Shown here: piece after piece, positions 44,971 through 54,800 of the stretch
Layout of the letters: every line of letters starts with the position of its first letter
Numbering within the stretch: position 1 is the first letter of the stretch
Source: a virus
DNA length: 55,434 nucleotides
IMG/VR virus record: IMGVR_UViG_3300025769_000146
Location: 1-55,434 of that record
Direction: 5' to 3' (one strand)
Notes under the pieces: generated by a model
Database searches by the model: none
What the model was told of the DNA's origin: nothing
The model's input: only the letters and a program-made list of their open reading frames with translations
Program-made: the position numbers and the translations under genes

Positions 44971-47856
44971 ATGGCTAACACTGCTGAAATCCATATCAAG
45001 CTTACTGGTACAAACAGCAGAACAATTGAGAAGCGAGCTATCGCTCTCAACCGCTTGACCGGCTCCGTCGCCCGCCTTTCTAAAGTGGCGAAGCAGTTCC
45101 CAAGCGTCTCCACAGCGGCGAACAATTTCGCTCGGGGAGTGCAGAACGCTGGTGGCGCGACTGAGCAGATGGGCAAGAAAGTCCAAACTGCCGGCAACTA
45201 TCTAGATAATTTCGGCAACCTGTTCAGCCGCATGGTCCGTATCATGGCGGCGTTCACGATTATCACCACCGTCACCAGCGCGTTAACGGCTCTGGTGCGC
45301 GTTTTGTTTCAAGCGCCGGCCCAATTAGAGCTATGGAACAAGCAGCTTACCACGCTCGCTGGGTCTGCAAACATCGCAGCAGAGAAACTGCGGCTCTTGC
45401 AGGATGTTGCGATTGAGACGCCGCTTGAGTTGCCCGACCTGTTCCAAGGTCTGAACACACTCAAGGCGTTCAACGTCGAAATCGAAGAACGAACCCTAAA
45501 GCTGATCACCGACCTCGCCGCAGTGAGTGGGCGAACATTCCAGGATGTGAGTGAGGTTGTTGGTAAGGTGATTCAGGGGTCCGCGACTGCAATTACTCGG
45601 TCGCTCCCGACACTTGGTATCAACACGCAAGAGTTTCGTGAGCTTGCGTCTGAGATCGGGCGCTCTGCCGCACTATTCCAGATCATCGAAGAACGCTTCA
45701 AGAACTTCGCAAGCGAAAGCGCCAACACGACAATCGGTATCGTCAGTAACATCAAAGATGCCATCTTCGTGATTGCAGCAGATGTGGGCCAAGGACTACT
45801 GACTGCGATTCGCCCAGCGGTCGAGGGTGTGTTTGAGTTCCTCCAGAATCTTCGCGATGACGAAGACACATTGCAGCGTTATCGCGACACTTTGTTCGAC
45901 GTCGGACAAGACCTCGTGGCGATTACTCGGGGTCTTGCTGCCCTTACACGCGCCTTGCTCGACCTTCGCCCAATCGTCAAAGAGGTGCTCGACGCTCTAG
46001 GTGGTCTGAAGAGTGTGATTGCCTTCTTGGTGGCACGAAGGGTCACAGCGGCGTTATCCGGCCTTGCCGGTCCACTCAAGGCGATAGCTGGTCTAAATCT
46101 CGCTCGCAAATTTGCTGCACTGTCGCGTTTGTTTCAGCGTGGCGGCGCGTTCTTCACTTTTGTGAGTGTTCTGCTCCCTCGCGCTCTGACCCTACTCAAA
46201 GCCATTAGCCCCCAAGCGCGCATTCTTGGCTTGGCTTTCACTGCTGCTTTTGTCGGGACGCGCCAATTATTGGGTGGCGTGAATGAGGAGCTTGAGGATG
46301 TCGGCGACACCGCTTCGCTTACGGCTGCAAAAATCAAGAGCGTTTTTGAAAGCTTGGATAGTGAGGTGGCTATCGATGACGCCTTTGAGGTTCGTTCAGT
46401 GTTGGAGGGCTTTCAGAGACGGTTAAGTGGCGCAGCGGGTCAGGCTGGTGAAGTCGCAGTTCGTGGTCCGGCGAGCCTTTTGGGTCCTCTAATTGAAGAA
46501 TTGGGTCGTGATTTTGGAGCTTCTCCGGTTGCCAATCTTCTAGACACTGCGTCTATCAGACTGGCGAAGGGCGAAATAGAAGCGACTATTCAAGTGCTGC
46601 AAAACTTCATCGACTACCAAAGAGAGGCGATAAACCAAGGCATAACGGACGCGCAACAGCGTGTCACTACCGTCGAAGAAGCGTTTGTCCCAGCAACCGG
46701 GATTGTTGCGGCGAGCACTGAAGAGACTATCGAAGCTAACATTGCTCAATTCCGCGAGTTCTTCGACTTCCTGCAATTAAGGCGTGAGTTCGACTTAGTC
46801 GAAACCGAAGAGTACCGGAGAGGAGTGAGCACATTACTCTCCGCTATTCCTACGGAGATCGAAGCAGCATTCGCGAAAACGGACATTACCGACAGCGTGA
46901 AAACACGGGTCGTTCGGTTGCTTCAAGAACTTCTCACAGAGGTTGACCAAGCGCAGACCGACCTCTTATTACAGACCGCCGAAATCACGGAACGGGTTCA
47001 ACAGGCAGTCGCAATACCGGCTATGGATGGTGCCATCACCGCTGCGTCACCTGACGAAATCATGCGTAATATCAGAGCGACCCAGGCCGGTTTTGCAGAA
47101 CAGATCGAAACTGACTTTGCGAACCTTGAAGTGGATTTCGGTCTGGGTTTGATCGATGACTCTAGTTTCAATGTGGCTCGACAAGCTTTGATTGATCGCA
47201 TTGATGCTCTCATGGCCGGAACCAGTGATAAGGAGTTCTTGCTTGAACTCAAGCAGTTGAAATTGGATGTCGAGGGGCTTGAGGACCAGATAAGCAACCC
47301 ACTTGAGAGTGCGTTACGCAACGCAGCGAAACAGGCGGCAGACGCCTTCAGTGAAGTGCTAGGTGCGCTGATCAGTAGGCCGGAAGGCGCGAACCTGGGC
47401 GATATCTTTAAACGATCAATCGCCGGTATTCTGAATTCCATGGGTGATGCGCTGATTCAAGCTGGTATCGCGAGTGAGGCGTTTAACGCACTCATTGCGA
47501 GTTTTGGTCTGCCGGGAGCGGGTTTGGCAGCTATAGCTATCGGGATTGGCTTGAAAGCGTTTGCGAGCGCGATTGGTAATTCCGTTCGCTCCCAAGCCAC
47601 GACAGGTGGTAGTGCCGCATCGGGTGTTAGCGCGTTTAGCGGAACAACCACAGGACCAATCGACTTCGGCACAATCGCTCCACAGCCGTCTTCGGTGATC
47701 AATTTGAACATCAACACAATCGACGCCGCTGGGGTTTCTCAGTTCGTAAAGAACAACGCGGAGGAGTTGGGCAACGCTGTGGTCTACGTTGCTGACCGTG
47801 ACCGCGCTACTGCGGGAGAGGCGTTTGGAGTATTCACCCCGGCGTTTGGAGGCTAA
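44971..47856 (+). CDS. Tape measure protein (961 aa)
   Basis: ATG 44971. Long helical protein with an early hydrophobic region (MVRIMAAFTIITTVTSALTALVRVLF) and a second hydrophobic segment near the C-terminus (LPGAGLAAIAIGIGLKAFASAIG), as is usual for tape measures that must enter the membrane. Directly after the chaperone pair. With about 0.15 nm per residue the tail would be near 140 nm. It has no obvious peptidase or muramidase domain, in contrast to many siphovirus tape measures. Confidence 0.85.
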   Translation: MANTAEIHIKLTGTNSRTIEKRAIALNRLTGSVARLSKVAKQFPSVSTAANNFARGVQNAGGATEQMGKKVQTAGNYLDNFGNLFSRMVRIMAAFTIITTVTSALTALVRVLFQAPAQLELWNKQLTTLAGSANIAAEKLRLLQDVAIETPLELPDLFQGLNTLKAFNVEIEERTLKLITDLAAVSGRTFQDVSEVVGKVIQGSATAITRSLPTLGINTQEFRELASEIGRSAALFQIIEERFKNFASESANTTIGIVSNIKDAIFVIAADVGQGLLTAIRPAVEGVFEFLQNLRDDEDTLQRYRDTLFDVGQDLVAITRGLAALTRALLDLRPIVKEVLDALGGLKSVIAFLVARRVTAALSGLAGPLKAIAGLNLARKFAALSRLFQRGGAFFTFVSVLLPRALTLLKAISPQARILGLAFTAAFVGTRQLLGGVNEELEDVGDTASLTAAKIKSVFESLDSEVAIDDAFEVRSVLEGFQRRLSGAAGQAGEVAVRGPASLLGPLIEELGRDFGASPVANLLDTASIRLAKGEIEATIQVLQNFIDYQREAINQGITDAQQRVTTVEEAFVPATGIVAASTEETIEANIAQFREFFDFLQLRREFDLVETEEYRRGVSTLLSAIPTEIEAAFAKTDITDSVKTRVVRLLQELLTEVDQAQTDLLLQTAEITERVQQAVAIPAMDGAITAASPDEIMRNIRATQAGFAEQIETDFANLEVDFGLGLIDDSSFNVARQALIDRIDALMAGTSDKEFLLELKQLKLDVEGLEDQISNPLESALRNAAKQAADAFSEVLGALISRPEGANLGDIFKRSIAGILNSMGDALIQAGIASEAFNALIASFGLPGAGLAAIAIGIGLKAFASAIGNSVRSQATTGGSAASGVSAFSGTTTGPIDFGTIAPQPSSVINLNINTIDAAGVSQFVKNNAEELGNAVVYVADRDRATAGEAFGVFTPAFGG

Positions 47857-47859
47857 ACG

Positions 47860-48258
47860 ATGCCACTGCCGAATTATGATGGGGCGGGTAACCCGTATAG
47901 CGCCGGTTCGGCGTTCCCCACTACTACCGTGGACTGTGACTACCCACACACAGCGATAGTGGAATTCAAGAATGCGGTTGTAGCGTCTTACAGCGGCAAA
48001 GAGAAGCGGTCAGCCATGATGCCAGCGCGCAAGGTGTTCAATCTGCGATTTGAACAGTTGACCCACGCAGACGCGGACGCACTCTGGAATCACTATCTCG
48101 CTCAAAGTGGCACTCTGGAATCTTTCTCGTACCAGGACTACAACGAAGATCCCGGTAACCCCGCGCATACGGTACGCTATCAGAACGAGAGCCTGTCTCG
48201 TGAATCGTTTATCTATGACGCGGAGAGGGTAGGCATCACACTCATTGAGGTTCTGTAA
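47860..48258 (+). CDS. Minor tail protein/distal tail-type (132 aa)
   Basis: ATG 47860 with GGAGG 7 bases upstream, 3 bp after the tape measure. Strand-rich with PARKVFNLRFEQLTHADADALWNHYLAQSG and a hydrophobic end (ERVGITLIEVL). The length and the 'distance-measuring' middle helix are like the lambda M/HK97 gp18 type minor tail proteins that join tape measure and tip. The stop overlaps the next ATG. Confidence 0.58.
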   Translation: MPLPNYDGAGNPYSAGSAFPTTTVDCDYPHTAIVEFKNAVVASYSGKEKRSAMMPARKVFNLRFEQLTHADADALWNHYLAQSGTLESFSYQDYNEDPGNPAHTVRYQNESLSRESFIYDAERVGITLIEVL

Positions 48259-51200
48259 TGAGGAATTTGCCTGGGTCCGTCCAGACCCTCATCGACGCAG
48301 ATGCGGTTCGGCCCGTTGTCACTGCGACGATCACCTTGCGAGACAACGCGACGGTTCTCTACCTAGCGACACAAGACATTACGATTTCGAGCCAAGCGTA
48401 TGATGGCGACTTGATCGATATGCCTCGTGTGTCGATCTCAACAGGCGACGGTGTCGATCATCTGCGCCTCGAGATTACCGACACAACCAACGAACTTGCG
48501 TCACCCTCACCGTACTGGACGTATGAGGCTAACGACGAGTTCGACGGAGCAACGTGCGAGGTCAATATGTACTTCGCGACGGATGCGACTTATGGCACCC
48601 TTGAGGGTCCGGTTGGACTTTTCCAGGGCGTTGTGTCTGAACCGATAGCTCTAGATGATCGAATCATCCTGACGGTTATGAGCCGGTCACGGGTGAACGT
48701 CGGCACAATCGGACGGAAGATTTCCAAAACGTGCTTAAACGACTTTAAGAGTGCGAACTGCGGCTACACGAACTCCGCAACTATTACGGGCGCGGCGACG
48801 AGCTACAGTGATAATGACGAGATCCCCATCGACACAACGGGTTCCCCCGCCGCTCAAGACGGGATTGCTCTAAAGGGCGAAGGCACTGGGTTTCTTGGTA
48901 ATCAAAATCACGTTCGTATCGTTCGTGGTGGGTCAACGGTTGTATTGGATAATGCGGTCGTCACGGACAGCAACTTGGGAGCCAATTGGATCAAGTTGGA
49001 AAAACCGCTTGGCTTCACTGAGACGTTTCAAGCTGGCGATGTAGTTGAGTATATCCGTTGTCCGCGTGATTCAATGGAGAACTGTGGGAGGCGTTGGAAG
49101 GTTGGAAACACGACCCCGCAAACGGATCGGTTCATGGGGTTCGACTATCATTACCCCGAACTCCCTATTCTCAGTGCCGACGATGTAGGAATCCTGGCAC
49201 GGTTCCTCGACGGGCCGGATATCATTGTACCCATCCCATATGGTCAGCGTTGGGTGAGCCCCCTACTTGTAGGTGTCCACGCCTCTACGACGGAAAACAA
49301 CAAGCCTTGGGCGTCATGGAACTCAACGCTCAAAGGGCCGTTTGTGATCGCGTTGATCGGGGAGGGTCCGGTAGAGGGTGGTATCCTCCCTGCCCGTGCC
49401 GGTGCAGACCAGTTGACGGGTGTGCTCCTAGATGACACGCCACTGGAGTACGTCCCTGCTTACGCGGACGGGGATGGTGCCAAGGTCACTATCTCACTAG
49501 GGGGCACAACCCCTACCGTGTCCGACCTCAACCCAAGATGGGAGCTTGGTGTTGCTGAGTCTTCTATAGCGGGGTTCGGTGGTCTGCCAAACGTGGCCTA
49601 TTGTGTCATCGACCTCCCAGATGAATACGACCTAGAACCTGTGGCTAAGGTGCGGGTTCGTCTTGAGGGTGGCCTATTGGGAGGGTTCCAAGGCACCAGA
49701 TTTATTCCCGGTAGCAATGTGCTGCCCTCAAATAGTCAATTCGTCACCAAGATCTTCCAAGCCAAAGAACCTGACATCCGCATCTACGCCAAAGGACGCA
49801 AGGTTCAATTGTGGAATTACGTCGGTGTCACCCCGACAAAGAGCGGGACAGGGACATACTCTCGCAATCCTGTCTGGCAGATCCTAGATCTACTCTCTGC
49901 GCCACAACGTGTCGCGTCAGATGATGTGTTCTCTGCTGGCATTCCCGAATCTGGGATAGACCATGCCTCGTTCATCGATTGGGCGGGTTATGCGGATGAG
50001 AATGTCACGGTTTATGACGCGGGTGGCGCAGCGGTGACCACGGAGCGATACCGTAGTGACCTCTACATTAACGATGCCACGCGAGCGAATGCCCTAGCAG
50101 CCCTACTGATGACTTGTAGGGGCACCCTGGTCGAACGGGACGGTAAGGTCGGTATATCTTGCGAGGCGCCTCGGGGTGGCACAGGGACTGCGACGGGCGG
50201 AACCACGACTACCCTTCAGGACACGAACCGAAACGGTGCGACACTTCCAAGTTGGCCGACGAGCGGTGTCCAGGGTCTACTTCAAGACTACAAAGTAGAG
50301 ATCGTCTCTGGCACAGGTGCGGGGCAAATCCGCACGATTGATTCCAATACCGCGAACACCGTGACGGTCACCAGTGCTTGGGATGTCGGTCAAGAGCCTG
50401 ACAACACTTCTGAGTACATCATCTACGCGATCCGACTAGACCAAGACAATGTCGGCAAGGTTGAGTTCAAGCGTAAACAACCGACTCACAGCGTCACAAA
50501 TGAGATCGTCGCGACTTTCGATGTGAACACTCAGTACGGCAGAGAGGGAACTGTCCGCGTTCAGGCCACAGGTCAAGACGGGTTTGGTGAAACCTACATC
50601 GATAGGTTCGGCAGAAACTCACGCTCAATGAGCCTCTCTGCGACAACAGACTACAGTTACGCGGTCAGACAGGCTTGGTACACTCTGCAACGGGGAATCA
50701 TTGCGAACCGGCAACTGATGGTAACTGATGCGAACATTGAGGCGATGCCGCTCGAGATTGGCGACATTGTGGCGGTGTCGCACCCAACCGCAGGGTTGGC
50801 ATCAGAGTTGTTCATGGTGAACAGGAAGGTCAGTAAGCCAAATCAGACATATGACCTCACCTTGTCGCTGTACCGTGAGGATCTGCACTTAGATTGGCCC
50901 AGCTACAGCCCTGACGGTATCAAGATCCGCACTCGTTTCCGTTCGGCGCATGAGGTTCCGCCACACGTTACGAGCTTGGTTGTCACTAAGACAGAGAAGG
51001 ACAATGCTGCCCCGGTCATTAACGTCTCTTGGGTGCGCCCGCCTTGGGAGTACCCAGGTGCCAAGACCATCGTAGAAGCTTCTACAGATGGTGGGGCCAC
51101 TTTCGTAGAGGTGGGCAGGAGTGACTTGAGCAATCTCTCCTTCACTGCTTTGGCGGGCACATCCTACACCATCCGTGCGGTCTTCGTCTCACACACCAAC

Positions 51201-51839
51201 ACCCGCGCAGATGATTCGCTAGTGGTTGATACAGCTTCGGGCGGCGCGGCTACGACTTTGGTGGATACGGGTCGGTCATATGAAACCAACCTCTATACGG
51301 GCTGGACCGTGCTGCTTCGGGAGGGTGTCGTTGGCCCACCAGGGGAGGAAACGGCTACGATCACTAGTAACACGGACGACACCTTAACCGTGTCATCGAC
51401 TTGGACGAATAATCCAACGAGTGGTGACACCTACGAGATCTTTAAGGCTGCGCCCTCGACTACGACCGTGACCAGTGATACGAGCAACAAGAAGGTCACC
51501 ATCCTGCAATGGCTCGGGGACACAAAAGAGACACCCGCCACCCCAACTAGCCTCAGTGCCCAAGAAGGCACCACGCAAAACACGGTAGATCTCACCTGGA
51601 CAGACAATGCGACTGACGAGCTAGAGTACCATATCCAACGGGCTCCTGACGTGTCTGGCTCACCGGGAACTTGGGTGACGATCTCTGATAATGAGCCCGC
51701 GAATTCAAACTCGTATCTCGACTCTGATACCAGCACATTGAGTGGTCAGGCGCTTTGGTGGTACAGGGTCCGGTGTCGTAGTATCTACGGGTTCTCGGAC
51801 TACAGTGCTCAAGTCCAGGTAGACCTATCTCTTGCCTAA
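48258..51839 (+). CDS. Tail tip/central hub fusion: L-like Cys domain plus J-like fibre with Fn3 (1193 aa)
   Basis: ATG 48258. The first 290 residues resemble the phage DUF2163/lambda L-type tip. Four Cys (C159, C168, C268, C276: CLNDFKSANC and CPRDSMENC) are placed like the iron-sulfur cluster ligands of lambda gpL. Then comes a lambda J-type hub region to about residue 880, with Thr/Gly-rich insertions, and two fibronectin-III-like domains (about 905-955 and 1095-1190, with TPTSLSAQEGTTQNTVDLTW). Lambda carries L and J as separate genes, so this is a fusion. It forms the baseplate hub and host-contact part. Confidence 0.65.
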   Translation: MRNLPGSVQTLIDADAVRPVVTATITLRDNATVLYLATQDITISSQAYDGDLIDMPRVSISTGDGVDHLRLEITDTTNELASPSPYWTYEANDEFDGATCEVNMYFATDATYGTLEGPVGLFQGVVSEPIALDDRIILTVMSRSRVNVGTIGRKISKTCLNDFKSANCGYTNSATITGAATSYSDNDEIPIDTTGSPAAQDGIALKGEGTGFLGNQNHVRIVRGGSTVVLDNAVVTDSNLGANWIKLEKPLGFTETFQAGDVVEYIRCPRDSMENCGRRWKVGNTTPQTDRFMGFDYHYPELPILSADDVGILARFLDGPDIIVPIPYGQRWVSPLLVGVHASTTENNKPWASWNSTLKGPFVIALIGEGPVEGGILPARAGADQLTGVLLDDTPLEYVPAYADGDGAKVTISLGGTTPTVSDLNPRWELGVAESSIAGFGGLPNVAYCVIDLPDEYDLEPVAKVRVRLEGGLLGGFQGTRFIPGSNVLPSNSQFVTKIFQAKEPDIRIYAKGRKVQLWNYVGVTPTKSGTGTYSRNPVWQILDLLSAPQRVASDDVFSAGIPESGIDHASFIDWAGYADENVTVYDAGGAAVTTERYRSDLYINDATRANALAALLMTCRGTLVERDGKVGISCEAPRGGTGTATGGTTTTLQDTNRNGATLPSWPTSGVQGLLQDYKVEIVSGTGAGQIRTIDSNTANTVTVTSAWDVGQEPDNTSEYIIYAIRLDQDNVGKVEFKRKQPTHSVTNEIVATFDVNTQYGREGTVRVQATGQDGFGETYIDRFGRNSRSMSLSATTDYSYAVRQAWYTLQRGIIANRQLMVTDANIEAMPLEIGDIVAVSHPTAGLASELFMVNRKVSKPNQTYDLTLSLYREDLHLDWPSYSPDGIKIRTRFRSAHEVPPHVTSLVVTKTEKDNAAPVINVSWVRPPWEYPGAKTIVEASTDGGATFVEVGRSDLSNLSFTALAGTSYTIRAVFVSHTNTRADDSLVVDTASGGAATTLVDTGRSYETNLYTGWTVLLREGVVGPPGEETATITSNTDDTLTVSSTWTNNPTSGDTYEIFKAAPSTTTVTSDTSNKKVTILQWLGDTKETPATPTSLSAQEGTTQNTVDLTWTDNATDELEYHIQRAPDVSGSPGTWVTISDNEPANSNSYLDSDTSTLSGQALWWYRVRCRSIYGFSDYSAQVQVDLSLA

Positions 51840-51848
51840 AGGGTTACC

Positions 51849-54800
51849 ATGGCGGTTATCGGCCAGTACAAGTGTGAAATCCAGCTTAACCCTGGGCCGA
51901 ACACCCTAAGCTACAGGATCGTTGTCGAGGGCTACCATCTTGGCTCGACCGATTCTGGTCCGAACGTCGAGCAAGATTGGCAGCACACCTACGATTGGAA
52001 TGTAGGCGCGGCATCGACGCCGGAATCCCACGTTTTGCGTCACACTGACCAAGACCTTGCGGCGACTATTCCAATCAATCCAGCAAACGAGCTCTATTTC
52101 TTACCAGACATCGGGGCCAATGTCCTCGAGGTAACCCTGACGCCCTATGATGCTGTCGATGGTGCTCAGGGTTCGGGGACGGCGGGTGATCCCCAGACGC
52201 TGTATCTAGGCACCCCGGCAAGTTCCTCGGTGATGCGGGCAGAGAACGCTGGAGGCGACAATATCGTTGCGCCTCTGATGAAGGGGACAGGCGGCATTAC
52301 GATGACGTTCGCGAACAGCGTCATCGAAGTGGACGGCAGTGGTGCCGGTGGTGCGACCACGCTCGCTGCCCTGACTGACACGACAATCAGCAGTCCTGGT
52401 GTCGGAGAGTACCTTCGGCATGACGGCACTGATTGGAAGAACGCCGCAATCACAGAAGCTGACATCACAGACGGCACCCTCTTGGCTCGCCTGGCGGGCA
52501 CAGAGACGATCACCGGAGCATGGCTTTTCAGCACGAATGCGACTGTCGGAGACGATGTGGCTTGGCAGTTTGGCAGCGGCACCGACTACTGGTTTGAGTA
52601 CAACAGCACTGGCACACAGTTTGAGTTCTGGACGACTGATTCTAATGGGGCGGGTCTGGACGGCCTCGTCTTTAGTGTCGAGGACGGAACGGACGATGTC
52701 GTCTTTACCGGGATCATAGACCCGCTCGCCATTCAGTTTGGTAACGACCCAGCGAATGACGGTGAGGTTCGGCTACCCAACCTGGGCGACATTTCTTGGC
52801 GCAACGCTGCCAACAATGCGAACGTCACGATCACAGTCGGCACCGACGATGAGGTATCAGTTGGTGCCATCCTTCGCCCAGACGGAAATAACACCCGTGA
52901 TTTAGGGACGACAGACGAGCGTTGGGCCACTCTCTACGTCAACAATATTGTCGGTGCGAGCATTGTGTCGTCTGTGTCCGTTCATAACGGATTAGAGGAC
53001 ACAGGTTCGGGGAGCGCCCCCAACATTGGACTCGACCTCACCTCTACGGACAATTACATCTTTGCCGGGACGAACGAAGAGAGTTCTCCGATTCCCTCTG
53101 GGGCTAGAATCGCATTCAGTGACACAGATAATGATGTCAAACGTGCGTTTGTTAGCGATCTACCATTCCCTGAACAGACGGCTTCAGAAAGCATTACGGG
53201 CACCTGGACGTTCAATGCGACCACAACGGTTGCGGACGATCAGTTGTGGCAGTTTGGGACAAGTGGTGATTACTGGATGGAGTACAACACCACGGGTACG
53301 CAGTTTGAATTCTGGACGACAAATGCAGATGGGGCGGGCGCAGACGGGCTGATCTTCACGGTCGATGACGGAACGGATGATGTAAATTTTACCGGCCTCA
53401 TCACACCGCTCGCGCTCAAGGTCGGGGCCACGCCAGCCAGTGCCGGATCTGTACGTCTGACAAATAACCAAGAAGTCTATTGGCGTAACTTTGCCAACTC
53501 TGCGGATCTGGGCTTTTATGTCGGCGTAGATGATGAGCTTACCGTCAACACTATCCTCCGACCTAGTGGCGACGGAACGCTCGACCTCGGGACAAGCGAC
53601 GAGCGATGGCAGACGGTCTATACTGACGACATCGTTGTCACTAATGGTTTGGTCACATCTGTGTCCACCACGGCCAATAACCATGGTCTGACAATTTCTC
53701 CGACCTCCGGTGATGTACTCGTCAGCATCAATTACGGGTCTGGGGCTGACGCTCTTATCGGCGGTGCAGCCGCCTCCGCGATCACGGTCGAGGGGTTAGA
53801 TGCTGTCCTGGTTGGGGATGGGGGGGTAACTGGCCCAACCGAAGCGGTGGTTTTGAATACGATTCCCTTGACCGTGTTCAGTAAGGGCAACTTCCTCGAA
53901 AGTGGGGACAATGCCACGATCAGTGGGTCTTGGACGTTCAATAGTGACGCCACCCTTGGCGACAATGTCGCACTTCAGTTTGGTGCTGGACCGGACTACT
54001 GGTTTGAGTACAACAGTGCTGGAACTCAATTCGAGTTCTGGACAACTGATGCAAACGGGGCTGGTCTTGATGCTCTTCTGATGAGCGTCAGTGATGGTGG
54101 CACGGTTGTGGACTTCAACGGACAAGTGATCACCCCGGCGATTCGTGTTGGAGGTGGCCCCCAATCCAGCACAGGTGAGGTGCGCCTCTCTTATACGGAC
54201 ACTATCGCCTGGCGTAACTCCGGTGACACCGCAGATGTGATCGCTCTGACGGTGGATGACACTGACAATCTCCTGGTTACACCCACCGATCTACGACCCG
54301 CCACAGACGGTGGCACTGATCTTGGTACGAACTTGATCAGATACGGGCACATCTACACTGACAACATCACCGTTAGTAACGGTTTGGTGACTTCGGTATC
54401 GGAGGCGACCAACGGGGGTATCACTGTCAGTCCGACATCGGGTGCTGTCCTAGTCGGTATCCGTTTGACGGGTACAGACAACTACATCATTGAGGCCCCA
54501 GATCTTCGTGGCACCGGGATCAGCACATCTGCTCGCGTGGCTTACTCGGACGCAAGCAACAATGTCCAGTACGGTAACGTCTCGGACCTTCCGTTCTACG
54601 ACACGGCAACGGGTATCCTAGAAGGAGACATCGTTGACGGCTCCATTCTCGCCCGCCTCGCAGCAGACGAAGTAGTCTCTGGCTCGTACAGGTTCAGCAA
54701 TCAGACTACAACATTCTCGAATGCCAATGCCGAAATCCTCTTTGATGGCATAGGCACGACTGCCCTGACTCGGATTACTCGTAACGACGGCAACGGCAAC

